From Candidatus Bipolaricaulis sibiricus (GTDB lineage Bacteria > Bipolaricaulota > Bipolaricaulia > Bipolaricaulales > Bipolaricaulaceae), in the NCBI GenBank assembly GCA_004102645.1, contig CP034928.1, forward strand, positions 1,542,153 through 1,606,152: a DNA stretch of 64,000 nt. Direction: 5' to 3'. Under the pieces are notes generated by a model. That model had not been told where the DNA came from. It searched no databases and saw only the letters and a list, made by a program, of their open reading frames with translations. Position numbers and translations under genes: made by a program. This document shows positions 24,777-34,665 of the stretch, piece after piece; position 1 is the first letter of the stretch; every line of letters begins with the position of its first letter.

Positions 24777-25232
24777 ATGGCCCGTGAACTGGTAGCCCGT
24801 AACCGCCGCGCCCGCCGCGACTACGCGGTCGAGGAGACGTACGAGGCAGGGATCTCCCTCCGTGGATCGGAGGTGAAGTCCCTCCGCCAACACCGGGTCT
24901 CTCTCGACGAATCGTACGCCCGAGTGAAGGACGGAGAGGTGTGGCTGCTGGGGGTTCACATCGCCCCCTACGGACCGAGCGGAACCCAGGGCCATGACCC
25001 CGAGCGACCCCGGCGCCTCCTTCTCCACCACCGGGAGATTGCCCGCCTGATCGGCAAGGTGGGACGCGCGGGGTACACCCTGGTGCCGATGTCGCTCTAC
25101 TTCAACGACCGCGGCTACGCGAAGGTAGAGTTGGCCCTGGCCCGGGGCCAGACCAAGGTCGACAAGCGCAGGAAGATCGTTCAGGAAGAGGAAGAACGGC
25201 GGGCCCGCGAGGCGATGAAGCGGTTCCGCTGA
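24777..25232 (+). CDS. smpB: SsrA-binding protein SmpB
   Basis: SmpB brings tmRNA to stalled ribosomes for trans-translation. The 151 residues match the family: [67 protein letters not shown], and the basic C-terminal tail ([20 protein letters not shown]) that mimics an mRNA/codon interaction. It has no SD; TAGCCT lies 9 bases before the ATG. I did not find ssrA in the window. Confidence 0.96.
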   Translation: MARELVARNRRARRDYAVEETYEAGISLRGSEVKSLRQHRVSLDESYARVKDGEVWLLGVHIAPYGPSGTQGHDPERPRRLLLHHREIARLIGKVGRAGYTLVPMSLYFNDRGYAKVELALARGQTKVDKRRKIVQEEEERRAREAMKRFR

Positions 25233-25596
25233 ACCGGCTACCGACGGCCCTCACCGCAGAGAACGCAGAGTTCGCTGAGAGCAGCCAGACCGTCAACGAG
25301 ACCGCCCGAACAGACACCATGGGCACGAGGGAGAAAGACCGATACCCGGTCTGGCGTCTGGCAGATGCTGTTCCCGTGGTGTCCTGCGTGTCCGGTGCGG
25401 CAGACGAGAGGGGACGTTGGGCTGCAGTGCCGTCGCGATACATCCCCGACGCCGACCGTGTTCCGGGAACCCGCACGTCGTCCTGGGGGGCTGACCGGAC
25501 CACCCGCTGTCCCCGGCCCGGCGGTGTGTCTAGCCGCAGGGTCGATCGCCGACAGGAGTTCGGTCATCCGGACCCGGCCCACCCGCGCCTCGCCTG
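25233..25596. other. Intergenic region between convergent smpB and prfA
   Basis: I see no gene. ACCGCAGAGAACGCAGAG (25253-25270) with TTCGCTGAGAG, and ACCATGGGCACGAGGGAGA (25316-25334), match dispersed repeat segments at 240-425 and 30.38-30.52 kb. The remainder shows nothing recognisable. Confidence 0.5.
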
Positions 25597-26664
25597 CTAG
25601 CCAGCGAGGGTCTCCGTCACCTCGGCCGTGAGAATGGGATCGATGAGCTGATCGAGGTCCCCGTCCATCACCTCGGCCAGGCGGTGCACGGTGAGACCGA
25701 TCCGGTGGTCGGTGACCCGCGTCTGGGGAAAGTTGTAGGTGCGGATTTTCTCCGAGCGATCGCCGGTCCCAATCTGCCTTCGCCGCGCCTCACGGAGCTC
25801 GGTGGCCCGGGTGTGCTCCTGAATCTCCCACAGCTTGGCGCGGAGGATGCGCAGAGCAAGGTCGCGGTTGCGGTGCTGGCTGCGCTCGTCCTGACACGCC
25901 ACAACGATCCCCGTCGGGATGTGGGTGATGCGAACCGCCGTCTCGTTCTTCTGCATGTGCTGGCCGCCGGGGCCGCTGGCGCGGTACGTATCCATCTTCA
26001 GATCATCGGGTCGGATCTCGACCTCGATCTCCTCGGCTTCGGGAAGCACGGCGACGGTGGCGGTGGAGGTGTGGACCCGCCCGCTGGCCTCGGTCTCTGG
26101 GACCCGCTGCACCCGGTGGACGCCCGACTCGTAGCGGAGTCGCCCGTAGGCGCCCTCCCCCTCGACGGCGAACACAACCTGTTTCATCCCCCCCAGGGGC
26201 GTGGGATGGGTATCCATGATGCGGACGGTGAACCCTTTCCGCTCCGCATACCGGCTGTACATACGGAACAGCTCCGCCGCGAACAGCGCGGCCTCCTCTC
26301 CTCCTGCCCCGGCCCGGATCTCCACGATCGCGTTCTTGCGGTCGGCCGGGTTCTCGGGGAGGAACATGCGCAGGAGTTCCTGGGACAGCGAATCGGCCCT
26401 CGCTCGATCCCGCTCGAGCTCACCCCGCAGTTCCTCGCGCAGGGCGTCATCCGTCTCGTCGCGCAGGAGTTCCTCCTCTTCGGCGATCGAATCGAGCAGC
26501 TGCCGGAGTCCTTCCCCCTTGGCGACGAGCTCCCGAAGACGGGCGTAGCGCCGCGACAGATCGGCATAGTCGGAGCGGGAGACCACTCCCGGTTGGGAGA
26601 GCTCGCCTTCGAGCCTCCGCAGTTCGGCAGCTGCTTCATCGACGCGCGACAGAATCCGGTCCAC
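25597..26664 (-). CDS. prfA: Peptide chain release factor 1
   Basis: RF1 terminates translation at UAA and UAG. The 355 residues include the coiled N-terminal domain, the stop-codon recognition loop PET (189-191, where RF1s usually have PxT such as PAT or PVT), the catalytic GGQ (233-235) and the conserved [11 protein letters not shown] and [16 protein letters not shown] segments. No RF2-type frameshift site is present. It starts with GTG. TACGCT ends 6 bases before that GTG and no SD is visible, so it may also be leaderless. Confidence 0.96.
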   Translation of the reverse strand: MDRILSRVDEAAAELRRLEGELSQPGVVSRSDYADLSRRYARLRELVAKGEGLRQLLDSIAEEEELLRDETDDALREELRGELERDRARADSLSQELLRMFLPENPADRKNAIVEIRAGAGGEEAALFAAELFRMYSRYAERKGFTVRIMDTHPTPLGGMKQVVFAVEGEGAYGRLRYESGVHRVQRVPETEASGRVHTSTATVAVLPEAEEIEVEIRPDDLKMDTYRASGPGGQHMQKNETAVRITHIPTGIVVACQDERSQHRNRDLALRILRAKLWEIQEHTRATELREARRRQIGTGDRSEKIRTYNFPQTRVTDHRIGLTVHRLAEVMDGDLDQLIDPILTAEVTETLAG

Positions 26665-26770
26665 GGGCGAAGCGTAGCCGAAACCGCCCCGCCCTACACG
26701 CGGAGACGGCGGACGACGGGGTCCGCCCCCCCGCGCAACGGACGACGGATCACGGACAACGGGTAGCGGA

Positions 26771-27463
26771 TCACGCCTTCACGTGGCGGACCCCGGCCGG
26801 ACCGGCCACGAACAGGTCGGTGGCCAGGCGGAGGAACAACCCGTGACCGACGATCCCCGCTCGACCGTCGAGAGCGCGGGCCAAAGCAACGGGATCGGAG
26901 ATCGGGCCGAACCGGCAGTCGAGAATGAGGTTTCCTCCATCTGTGCGGAATGGAGCCCCGTCAGCCCCTCGGCGCAGGATCACCTCCCCCCCAAGCGCCG
27001 TGAGGAACGGGACCTGGGTTCTCCACCCAAACGGAACGACCTCCACCGGAACCGCGCACCGGGTCCCCAGAACTGGGGAGAGCTTGCCCTCGTCGACGAC
27101 GATCGCCTCGCGGCGGCTGGCCTGCGCGACGATCTTCTCGCGCAAGAGGGCGCCCCCGCCCCCCTTGATCAGGTTCAGCGCGGGGTCGACCTCGTCCGCC
27201 CCATCGATCGTGAGATCGAGGACGGGATGCTCGTCGAGCGTCGTGAGAGGGATTCCGAGCTCCCGCGCCTCGGCCTCGACCTGGGTCGAGCAGGGCACCC
27301 CCACCACGTCCCGCAGAAGCCCCGACCGCACGATCTCGGCAAGCTTGACCAGCGCGTAGTGGGCCGTCGTGCCATGCCCGAGGCCGAGGGCCATCCCCGA
27401 TCGGACGAGGCTCACCGCCTCCTCCGCCGCCGCCCGCTTGAACCGATCTGGGTCGGCCGTCAT
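26771..27463 (-). CDS. rpiA: Ribose-5-phosphate isomerase A
   Basis: Pentose-phosphate enzyme interconverting ribose-5-P and ribulose-5-P. 230 residues with the RpiA signatures [12 protein letters not shown] (phosphate loop), DGADEVDP with the catalytic Asp residues, and [15 protein letters not shown] containing the catalytic Glu and Lys. The ATG at 27463 lacks an SD; TACGAT lies 9 bases upstream. It is divergent from the ligase-acetyltransferase fusion gene. Confidence 0.95.
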   Translation of the reverse strand: MTADPDRFKRAAAEEAVSLVRSGMALGLGHGTTAHYALVKLAEIVRSGLLRDVVGVPCSTQVEAEARELGIPLTTLDEHPVLDLTIDGADEVDPALNLIKGGGGALLREKIVAQASRREAIVVDEGKLSPVLGTRCAVPVEVVPFGWRTQVPFLTALGGEVILRRGADGAPFRTDGGNLILDCRFGPISDPVALARALDGRAGIVGHGLFLRLATDLFVAGPAGVRHVKA

Positions 27464-27567
27464 GTCCCGGCCATCGTACCGGAAGGCCCCGTTCCCTCGC
27501 CAGCGCGCGTGGCCTCCGTTCTGCGGGGTCGGGATCGATGAGCGATAATCTGACGGAGGTAACGCCA

Positions 27568-30267
27568 GTGAGCATTCGCAATCTTGACAAGATCTTCAAC
27601 CCCCAACGGGTGGCCATCATCGGAGCAAGCAGCAACCCAGGAACAGTGGGGTTCAGCGTTCTCAGGAACATGATCAACGCCGGGTTCAATGGGGTCGTCT
27701 ACCCGGTGAACCCAAAGCGGGAGTCGGTCCAGGGGATCCAGAGCTACCCGGATGTGGCGGCCCTTCCCCGAACTCCGGACCTTGCGGTGATCTGCACCCC
27801 CGCAACCACCGTGCCCGGCTTGGTGCGGGAGTGCGGAACCCTGGGAGTCCGCGGGCTGGTGATCCTCTCCGCCGGGTTCCGCGAGATCGGGGTCGAGGGC
27901 AAGGCCCTCGAAGGCGAGGTGCGGGCCGCGGCAGCCGAGTTCGATGGGATGCGGATCATCGGGCCGAACTGCCTCGGGATCATCGTCCCCCGGATCGGGA
28001 TGAACGCAACCTTCGCTGCTGGTCATCCCCCCGACGGGAACGTGGCGTTCATCTCCCAGTCCGGGGCACTGTGCACGTCGATCCTCGACTGGGCGGTCGA
28101 GGAAGGGATCGGGTTCTCGTACTTCGTGTCCGTGGGGAACATGCTCGACGTGGACTTCGGCGACCTCATCGACTACTTCGGGGAGGACGAGAAGACGCGG
28201 TCCATCCTCCTCTACATCGAGTCCGTGAGCGAAGCGCGCAAGTTCATGTCCGCGTCGCGGGCGTTCGCACGTTCGAAGCCGATCCTCGTCTACAAGGCGG
28301 GCCGGTTCGCCGAGTCGGCGAAGGCCGCCAGCTCCCACACCGGCGCAATGGCCGGAGAGGACGCGGTGTACGACGCCGCGTTTCGCCGCGCAGGCATGGT
28401 CCGCGTGTACGAAATCGGTGACCTGTTCGACTCGGCGGAGCTCCTGGCCAGGATTCGGCCCCCGGCGGGGTCAAGGCTCGCGATCCTCACGAACGCCGGC
28501 GGTCCGGGGGTGATGGCCACCGACGCCCTCATCGCCCGACGGGGGACCCTGGCCCAGCTCTCGCCGGAGACGATGGACAAGCTGAACGCGATCCTCCCCA
28601 AGTTCTGGTCCCACGGTAACCCGGTGGACGTCCTGGGAGATGCCCCGCCGGAGCGCTACGCCGCGGCGTTGGAGATTCTCCTTGCTGACCCGAACGTGGA
28701 CGCGGTGATCGCGATCCTCGCCCCGCAGGCGGTCACCGATCCCACCACCACCGCCCGTGAGGTGGCCGCGATCGCGGCCAAGTCAGCGAAACCGGTGCTC
28801 GCGTCGTGGATGGGGGGGCGGCTGATGCGGGAAGGAGTCGAGCTGTTCAACCGGGCGAAGGTCCCCACCTACGCCACCCCCGACCAGGCAGTGGAGGCGT
28901 TCATGCACCTCGTGGACTACGCCCGAAACCTGGAGCTCCTCTACGAAACCCCGCGCGAGGTCCCGGTGCGGTTCGCGCTCGACCAAGCCACGATCCGCAA
29001 GCAGGTGGCACCCCTTCTGGCGCGGGGCGGCATCCTGTCGGAAGCGGACTCGAAGGAGATCTTGGCCGCGTACGGGATTCCGGTGGTGTTGCCTCAGCCG
29101 GCGCACAGCGCCGACGAGGCGGTGGCCGCAGCTCGAAACGTCGGGTATCCCGTCGTCCTGAAGATCCTGTCTCCGGACATCACCCACAAGACGGACGTCG
29201 GCGGAGTGGCCCTCGGGCTGCACTCGGACAACGAGGTGCGGGCGGCGTTCGAGCGGATGATGACCACGGTACGGGAGCGCCGGCCGAAAGCGCGGATCGA
29301 GGGCGTGACGGTTCAGCGGATGATCGACACATCCCACGGGTTCGAGCTGCTCGTGGGCGCAAAGAAGGACCCCACGTTCGGTGCTGTGCTCATGGTCGGC
29401 ATGGGAGGCATCGCCGCCGAGGTGTACAAGGACACCGCGCTCGCGCTCCCGCCGCTCAACGAGCGTCTTACCCGAAGGCGGCTGGAGTCGCTGCAGAGCT
29501 GGCCCCTCATCGAGGGGTACCGGGGAAAGCCCGGGGCGAACCTCGACCTCCTCATCGAGACGATCATGCGGGTGTCGTACCTCATCGCCGACTACCCGGA
29601 GATCAAGGAGCTCGACATCAACCCTCTCGTCGCCTCGCCGGACGAGGTCGTGGCCGTGGACGCGCGGATCGTCGTGGACGAAGAGGCGCTGCGAAACCCG
29701 CCACGGCCGTACGCCCACCTCGCGATCCGCCCCTACCCCGAGGGGTACACCCGTCGCGCCACGCTCCGCAACGGAACGAAGGTCCTCCTTCGCCCGATTC
29801 GACCGGAGGACGAACCGATGTGGCACGAGATGCTCGCCGTCTCGTCGCGGGAGTCGATCCGGTTCCGGTTCCGGTACCTGTTCAAGCAGTCCACGCACCA
29901 GATGGCGATCCCGTTCTGCTTCATCGACTACGACCGGGAGATGGCGATCGTGGCCGAGATTGAAGAAGGCGGCCGGAAGCGGATCGCCGGCGTGGGGCGT
30001 CTCGTGGTGGGCCCCGATCCGACCACCGCGGAGTACGCGGTGTTCGTGGCCGATCCGTGGCAAAACCAAGGGCTCGGGGGGACGCTCACCGACTACTGCT
30101 TGGAGATCGCCCGGGGCTGGGGAGTTCAGGTGGTGAGGGCAGAGACAACGCCCGACAACGTGCGGATGATCGCGATCTTCCAGCACCGCGGGTTCGCGAT
30201 CGAGCACCGCACGAGGGACGGGGTCGTGCTCGCCCAGCTCCTCCACGCGCCGCGCGCATCTCCCTAG
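27568..30267 (+). CDS. NDP-forming acyl-CoA synthetase fused to a GNAT acetyltransferase (Pat/PatZ-like)
   Basis: An 899-residue fusion. The CoA-binding Rossmann domain (about 5-130, [10 protein letters not shown]) and flavodoxin-like succinyl-CoA-ligase domains contain the SHTG motif with His257. An ATP-grasp domain follows (about 490-710, [20 protein letters not shown]). A C-terminal GNAT domain (about 730-899) has the acetyl-CoA loop QNQGLGG near 832. This is the architecture of protein lysine acetyltransferase Pat/PatZ, which inactivates acetyl-CoA synthetase. The retained His257 means ADP-forming acyl-CoA synthetase activity is also possible. GTG 27568 is preceded by GGAGGTAA; a GATAAT box lies at 27544-27549. 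Free-living ADP-forming ligase or regulator cannot be decided from sequence. Confidence 0.88.
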   Translation: MSIRNLDKIFNPQRVAIIGASSNPGTVGFSVLRNMINAGFNGVVYPVNPKRESVQGIQSYPDVAALPRTPDLAVICTPATTVPGLVRECGTLGVRGLVILSAGFREIGVEGKALEGEVRAAAAEFDGMRIIGPNCLGIIVPRIGMNATFAAGHPPDGNVAFISQSGALCTSILDWAVEEGIGFSYFVSVGNMLDVDFGDLIDYFGEDEKTRSILLYIESVSEARKFMSASRAFARSKPILVYKAGRFAESAKAASSHTGAMAGEDAVYDAAFRRAGMVRVYEIGDLFDSAELLARIRPPAGSRLAILTNAGGPGVMATDALIARRGTLAQLSPETMDKLNAILPKFWSHGNPVDVLGDAPPERYAAALEILLADPNVDAVIAILAPQAVTDPTTTAREVAAIAAKSAKPVLASWMGGRLMREGVELFNRAKVPTYATPDQAVEAFMHLVDYARNLELLYETPREVPVRFALDQATIRKQVAPLLARGGILSEADSKEILAAYGIPVVLPQPAHSADEAVAAARNVGYPVVLKILSPDITHKTDVGGVALGLHSDNEVRAAFERMMTTVRERRPKARIEGVTVQRMIDTSHGFELLVGAKKDPTFGAVLMVGMGGIAAEVYKDTALALPPLNERLTRRRLESLQSWPLIEGYRGKPGANLDLLIETIMRVSYLIADYPEIKELDINPLVASPDEVVAVDARIVVDEEALRNPPRPYAHLAIRPYPEGYTRRATLRNGTKVLLRPIRPEDEPMWHEMLAVSSRESIRFRFRYLFKQSTHQMAIPFCFIDYDREMAIVAEIEEGGRKRIAGVGRLVVGPDPTTAEYAVFVADPWQNQGLGGTLTDYCLEIARGWGVQVVRAETTPDNVRMIAIFQHRGFAIEHRTRDGVVLAQLLHAPRASP

Positions 30268-30692
30268 AGGGAGAAGAAGGCCGTCGGGGAGAAGCTGCGG
30301 CGCTGGGACAACCTCCGCCCGGGGGTCAGAGAGGCTCGGCCCCCCGCTCCCTCTTCTCCAAGCGGGGGCAACCCCGTTCGCCGCCGAGAACGCGGAGGCC
30401 GCGGAGACGGGCCACGAGCTCAACCACAAGGGCACCAAGAACACAACGGCGACAGAGGAATCCGGGCTCCCGGTTCCCGAACCCTAGACCCCTTGGTGCC
30501 CTTCGTGTTTGGTGGTAGCGACACCCCCCATGGTGGGAAACGGTCGGGGCGAGCCATGGAGTCCGGATCCCTGTCTCTCCCTGTCCCCGGGGTGGGAGAG
30601 GGCCGGGGCCAGGGGGAGGATGGCGGCGATTCATGGGTTGGGGGCCAACGGGCCGACACGTGGTCGGCCCCTACGACCCCAACCACGGACCC
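30268..30692. repeat. Intergenic region built of dispersed repeats and hairpins
   Basis: I see no gene. The segment holds CGCCGAGAACGCGGAGG (30381-30397), ACCACAAGGGCACCAAGAAC (30423-30442) and, inverted, CCTTGGTGCCC...TTGGTGGT (30491-30517), so the two copies could pair. GC-rich runs at about 30565-30625 are the reverse complement in style of 440-500. It lies between convergent genes. Confidence 0.55.
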
Positions 30693-32453
30693 CTAGAACA
30701 GGCCGTGGACCTGGCCCGTGTCGGGGTCCACGTCCACCCGGCGGAACGCTGGTTGGGACCCGGTCCCCGGCATGAGGGTGATTGCCCCGGCCACCGGGCA
30801 CAGGAACCGCGCCCCGGAGAAGAGGAGGACGTCGCGGATCGGAAGCACCCACCCCTTGGGAACCCCCTTCCAGTCAGGGTCGTGGGACAACGAAAGGTGG
30901 GTCTTGACCATCATCGTCGCGTAGTCGCGGAACTGGGGATCGGCCTCGAACGCTCGTGCCTTCTCCTCCGCCTCCGGGCTCCACGCCACCCCGTCCGCCC
31001 CGTACACCTGGCGGGCGATCCGCTCCACCCGCTCGCGCAGGGGCATCTCCAGGGGGTACAGGAACTCAAACTCCGACGCCTCGGCGCACGCCTCGATCAC
31101 CGCATCGGCGAGCTCGAGCGCCCCTTCCCCGCCCTTGCGCCAGTGTTCCCCGACGGCGAAGCGGCCCCCCGCCCCCTCCACGTGCCGCCGGACGAGGGCC
31201 AGCTCGGCCTCCGTGTCGGTGGGGAACCGGTTGAGACACACCACGGGCGTCACGCCGGACCTTCGCACGATCCCGAGGTGGTGGAGGAGGTTCGCGATCC
31301 CCCGTTCGAGGAGGTCGAGGTTCTCCTCCCGGTACTCCCTGGGGAGGGGGCGGCCGGGGACGACCCGCGACCCGCCGCCGTGCATCTTCAGCGCCCGGAC
31401 CGTGGCCGTGACTACCGACACGTGGGGAACGAGGCCGCTCAGGCGGCACTTCACGTTCCAGAACTTCTCGAACCCGATGTCGGCCCCGAACCCGCTCTCC
31501 GTCACGTGGTAGTCCCACAGTCTGAGCCCCAGCCGGTCGGCAAGGATCGACGACTGGCCGACGGCGATGTTTGCAAACGGTCCTGCGTGGACGAGGACCG
31601 GTTGGTACTCGACTGTCGAGCACAACGTCGGGTAGAGGGCGTTCCGCAGCCAGGCCGCCATCGCCCCCCCGACCTCGAGGTCGTCGCAGGTGATGGGGTT
31701 CCCCCGCCGGTCGTGGGCCACCGTCATCTCCCCAATCCGCGCGCGGAGGTCCCGAAGGTCGCGCGCGATCGCCAGGATCGCCATCAGCTCCGAGGAGACC
31801 GAGATCTGGAACCCCGACTCCATGGGGATCCCATTCCCCTTGCCGCCAAGGCCGATCACGATCTGGCGCAGGGCCTGGGCGCAGAAGTCGATCGCCCACT
31901 TGAGCTCTACCCGCCGCGGGTCGATGTCGAGGCGCTTCAGGCCCCGCTTGGCGAGGGTCTCGTCGGAGTAGTTGGCCTCGTGGTGCATCCGCGCGGTGAG
32001 GGCGACCAGGGCCAGGTTGTGGGCATTCGTGATCGCGTCGATGTCGCCGGTGAGGCCCATCGTGAACTCGGTCATCGGGATGAGGAGGGCGTTCCCTCCC
32101 CCGGCAGCCGTCCCCTTGATGTTCATCGACGGCCCCCCGGATGGCTGACGGATCGCTCCCCCGGCACGGACCCCTCGCCGGGCGAGGCCCTCGATCAGCC
32201 CGAGGGTGGTCGTGGTCTTCCCCTCCCCGAGCGGGGTCGGGGTGATGGCCGTCACTTCAACGTACTTCCCCACCGGCCCATCGCCGAGCCGGCGAAGGAT
32301 CCGGGTGGCGTCGAGCTTGGCGATCCGGCCGTACGGGAGGACCTCGTCTCCCTGGAGGCCGAGCTCCTTGCGCCACCGGGCGGGAGAGGGCATGCCCCTC
32401 TCCGCCGCCGCGGCGATCTCCCAGTCCTCCAACTTCGTTGGGTCGTAGGCCAT
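30693..32453 (-). CDS. fhs: Formate-tetrahydrofolate ligase
   Basis: ATP-dependent synthesis of 10-formyl-THF from formate, the first methyl-branch step of the Wood-Ljungdahl pathway and a C1 entry point elsewhere. The 586 residues include the P-loop [29 protein letters not shown], and FNVKCR-like [10 protein letters not shown], as in clostridial enzymes (slightly longer than the usual 556-560). ATG 32453 lies behind GAGGTGAG and 5 bases after the folD stop. It is last in acs-MFS-folD-fhs. The window alone does not show whether the pathway runs toward acetate or formate. Confidence 0.96.
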   Translation of the reverse strand: MAYDPTKLEDWEIAAAAERGMPSPARWRKELGLQGDEVLPYGRIAKLDATRILRRLGDGPVGKYVEVTAITPTPLGEGKTTTTLGLIEGLARRGVRAGGAIRQPSGGPSMNIKGTAAGGGNALLIPMTEFTMGLTGDIDAITNAHNLALVALTARMHHEANYSDETLAKRGLKRLDIDPRRVELKWAIDFCAQALRQIVIGLGGKGNGIPMESGFQISVSSELMAILAIARDLRDLRARIGEMTVAHDRRGNPITCDDLEVGGAMAAWLRNALYPTLCSTVEYQPVLVHAGPFANIAVGQSSILADRLGLRLWDYHVTESGFGADIGFEKFWNVKCRLSGLVPHVSVVTATVRALKMHGGGSRVVPGRPLPREYREENLDLLERGIANLLHHLGIVRRSGVTPVVCLNRFPTDTEAELALVRRHVEGAGGRFAVGEHWRKGGEGALELADAVIEACAEASEFEFLYPLEMPLRERVERIARQVYGADGVAWSPEAEEKARAFEADPQFRDYATMMVKTHLSLSHDPDWKGVPKGWVLPIRDVLLFSGARFLCPVAGAITLMPGTGSQPAFRRVDVDPDTGQVHGLF

Positions 32454-32458
32454 TGGGC

Positions 32459-33346
32459 TCACCTCGCGTCCTGCGTCTGCGCCTCGCAGGCGACCACCGT
32501 GTTCTGAAGAAGCATCGTCACCGTCATCGGTCCGACACCGCCCGGGACGGGGGTGATCGCCCGAACCTTGTCCCGGAGGGCCGCGAAGTCCGTGTCGCCC
32601 ACCAGCCGGTACCCCCGGGGTGACGACGGGTTGTCGGCCCGGTTCACCCCGACGTCGATCACCACCGTCCCCGCCCGCACCATGTCCGCGGTCACCGTCC
32701 CCGGGCGCCCAACCGCAACGACGAGGATCTCGGCCTGGCGCGTGAACGCGGCGAGGTCGGGCGTGGCGGAGTGACAGAGGGTCACCGTGGCGTTCCCGCC
32801 CGGCCCCTTGCCCGAGAGGAGGATCGCGAGCGGCCGCCCGACGAGGGCGCTTCGCCCCACGATCACAACGTGCTTCCCCGCCGGAGGGTGCCCGCTCCGG
32901 ACGAGGATCTCCTGGACCGCGCGCGGGGTGCAGGGAACGACGTACGGGTCGCCCCGAACGAGCCGACCCAGGTTCACGGGGTGGAGGCCGTCCACGTCCT
33001 TCGCCGGATGCACTGCCCCGCACACCCGGTCGGGAGACAGGCCGGGAGGAAGCGGGAGCTGGACAATGATCCCGTGGAAGGCGGGGTCGCGATTGAGCTG
33101 TTCCAGCAGGGACAGGAGCTCGGCCTCGCTCGCCTCCGCGGGGAGGACGAACACTTCGCACCGCAGTCCCAACCCGGCCGCCGCCCGGTCCTTCTGTCGG
33201 ACGTAGGACACCGACGCCGGATCGTCCCCCACGCGGACGATCGCCAGCCCGGGGACCACCCCCCGCTGCGCCAGGCCCACGATCCGCTCCTGAAGTTCGG
33301 ATCGGATCTCGGCCGCCATCGCCTCGCCGCGGAGCAGCTCGGCCAC
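32459..33346 (-). CDS. folD: Methylenetetrahydrofolate dehydrogenase/cyclohydrolase FolD
   Basis: Interconverts methylene-, methenyl- and 10-formyl-THF, the step after formate-THF ligase. 295 residues with [14 protein letters not shown] (catalytic Lys in the YxxxK motif), [24 protein letters not shown], the NAD(P) loop [16 protein letters not shown] and [12 protein letters not shown]. It starts with GTG two bases after the transporter stop, with AAGGGGAAG as SD. Direct linkage with fhs supports a C1 unit module. Confidence 0.97.
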   Translation of the reverse strand: MAELLRGEAMAAEIRSELQERIVGLAQRGVVPGLAIVRVGDDPASVSYVRQKDRAAAGLGLRCEVFVLPAEASEAELLSLLEQLNRDPAFHGIIVQLPLPPGLSPDRVCGAVHPAKDVDGLHPVNLGRLVRGDPYVVPCTPRAVQEILVRSGHPPAGKHVVIVGRSALVGRPLAILLSGKGPGGNATVTLCHSATPDLAAFTRQAEILVVAVGRPGTVTADMVRAGTVVIDVGVNRADNPSSPRGYRLVGDTDFAALRDKVRAITPVPGGVGPMTVTMLLQNTVVACEAQTQDAR

Positions 33347-33348
33347 GC

Positions 33349-34584
33349 CTACTTCCCCTTCACCTTCACCCCGAACCGCGGAAGACCGACGAGGGCAACC
33401 ACGGCCCCCAGCGCGGCAAGTGCCATCACCGGCGGGAACACGGCGACGTAGGAACTTGTCAGATCACGCAGGAGGCCGGACATGACGTTCCCGAGAATCG
33501 CCCCGACCCCGTAGGCGGTGAACATGATCCCGTAGTTCTTCGCATAGTGCCCCGTCCCGAACAGCGTCGCCGTGGCGGCAGGGGCGATGGCGAGCCACCC
33601 CCCGAGGTTGAGCCACAGGACGCTGAACCCCACGAAGTACGCAACCTGGCTGGCCCCGGCTCGCCACAGGAGCAGCGAGGCGACCAGGATGAGGGCGAAC
33701 GAGAGCGTTCCCGCGTACCGCGGGGTGAGGCGATCCGTGAGCCACCCGAACACGGGGCGGCCCACACCGTTGAACACGGCGAACACGGACACCGCCGCCG
33801 CCGACAGCCCCGCCGAAAGCTGAGCCACCTCGCGGCCGAACGGGGCGGCGATTCCGATCGCCATCAGCCCGGCCAGGCAGCCGATCGTGTACACCCCCCA
33901 CAGCGCCCAGAACGTGGGGGTGCGGACCATCTGCCCCCGATCGAAGTCCACGCCCGACGGCCGGGCCTTCCCCGTGGCCGGTGCGGTCTTCGCGTCCCGT
34001 GGGGGGAACCGCATCGGGAGCGAAGCAAGGACGATCACCGCCAGGAATGCGATCCCCATGATCGTGAACGTCCGGAGCGGGCCCTGAGCGGCGATGAGGG
34101 CGTTCATGATCGGCGCCACAACGAGGGCCGACGCGCCGAACCCGGCCAAGGTCAGCCCCAGCGCCAGTCCGCGCCGGTCGGGGAACCACCGGCCGGCCAC
34201 GGCGATCGGGCAGCCGTAGGCTACCCCGACCCCAGCTCCGCCGATCACGCCGTAGAACAGGGTGAGCAGCCCCACGTTAGGCGAGAACCCCGCCAGGACC
34301 CACCCCAGGCCGACGAGAATGCCGCCCAGGATCCCTGTCTTCCGCGGCCCCCAGTTCTCCACGAGCCCCCCGGCGAGGGCCATCCCGAGAGCAAACAGGG
34401 CGAGGAACACCATGAACGGAAGTCCGCTCTCGGTCGCCGTGATCCCCCACAGCTCCTCGAGCGGCTTGCGAAACACGCTGAACGCGTACACCGCGCCCAT
34501 GCACACGTTGGCCACGAACCCCAGCCCGACGAACCCCCACCGACCCTTGTCCGCTGGCAACCCGAACACCCGCGCCTCTGCCAT
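33349..34584 (-). CDS. MFS transporter, oxalate/formate antiporter-like (OFA family)
   Basis: A 411-residue major facilitator with 12 predicted membrane helices. N-terminal [20 protein letters not shown] is the OFA hallmark, followed by the helix 2-3 motif ENWGPRKTG and [12 protein letters not shown] after helix 4. Its place upstream of folD and fhs suggests formate or another small carboxylate as substrate. That is inference; OFA members carry varied monocarboxylates. ATG 34584 follows GGGGGGAG. Confidence 0.8.
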   Translation of the reverse strand: MAEARVFGLPADKGRWGFVGLGFVANVCMGAVYAFSVFRKPLEELWGITATESGLPFMVFLALFALGMALAGGLVENWGPRKTGILGGILVGLGWVLAGFSPNVGLLTLFYGVIGGAGVGVAYGCPIAVAGRWFPDRRGLALGLTLAGFGASALVVAPIMNALIAAQGPLRTFTIMGIAFLAVIVLASLPMRFPPRDAKTAPATGKARPSGVDFDRGQMVRTPTFWALWGVYTIGCLAGLMAIGIAAPFGREVAQLSAGLSAAAVSVFAVFNGVGRPVFGWLTDRLTPRYAGTLSFALILVASLLLWRAGASQVAYFVGFSVLWLNLGGWLAIAPAATATLFGTGHYAKNYGIMFTAYGVGAILGNVMSGLLRDLTSSYVAVFPPVMALAALGAVVALVGLPRFGVKVKGK

Positions 34585-34611
34585 GAGCTCTCCCCCCTCG
34601 ACCGATCGAGA

Positions 34612-34637
34612 GGGGCGGACCAAGGTCCGCCCCTCGC
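34612..34637 (-). terminator. Strong hairpin between acs and the transporter gene
   Basis: GAGGGGCGGACC pairs perfectly with GGTCCGCCCCTC around a 2-base centre, 29 bases after the acs stop. There is no U tract. It may partly terminate acs transcripts or stabilise processed mRNA. Confidence 0.55.
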
Positions 34638-34665
34638 CTCCCGTCATCCCCAGACTGTGCCCAAC

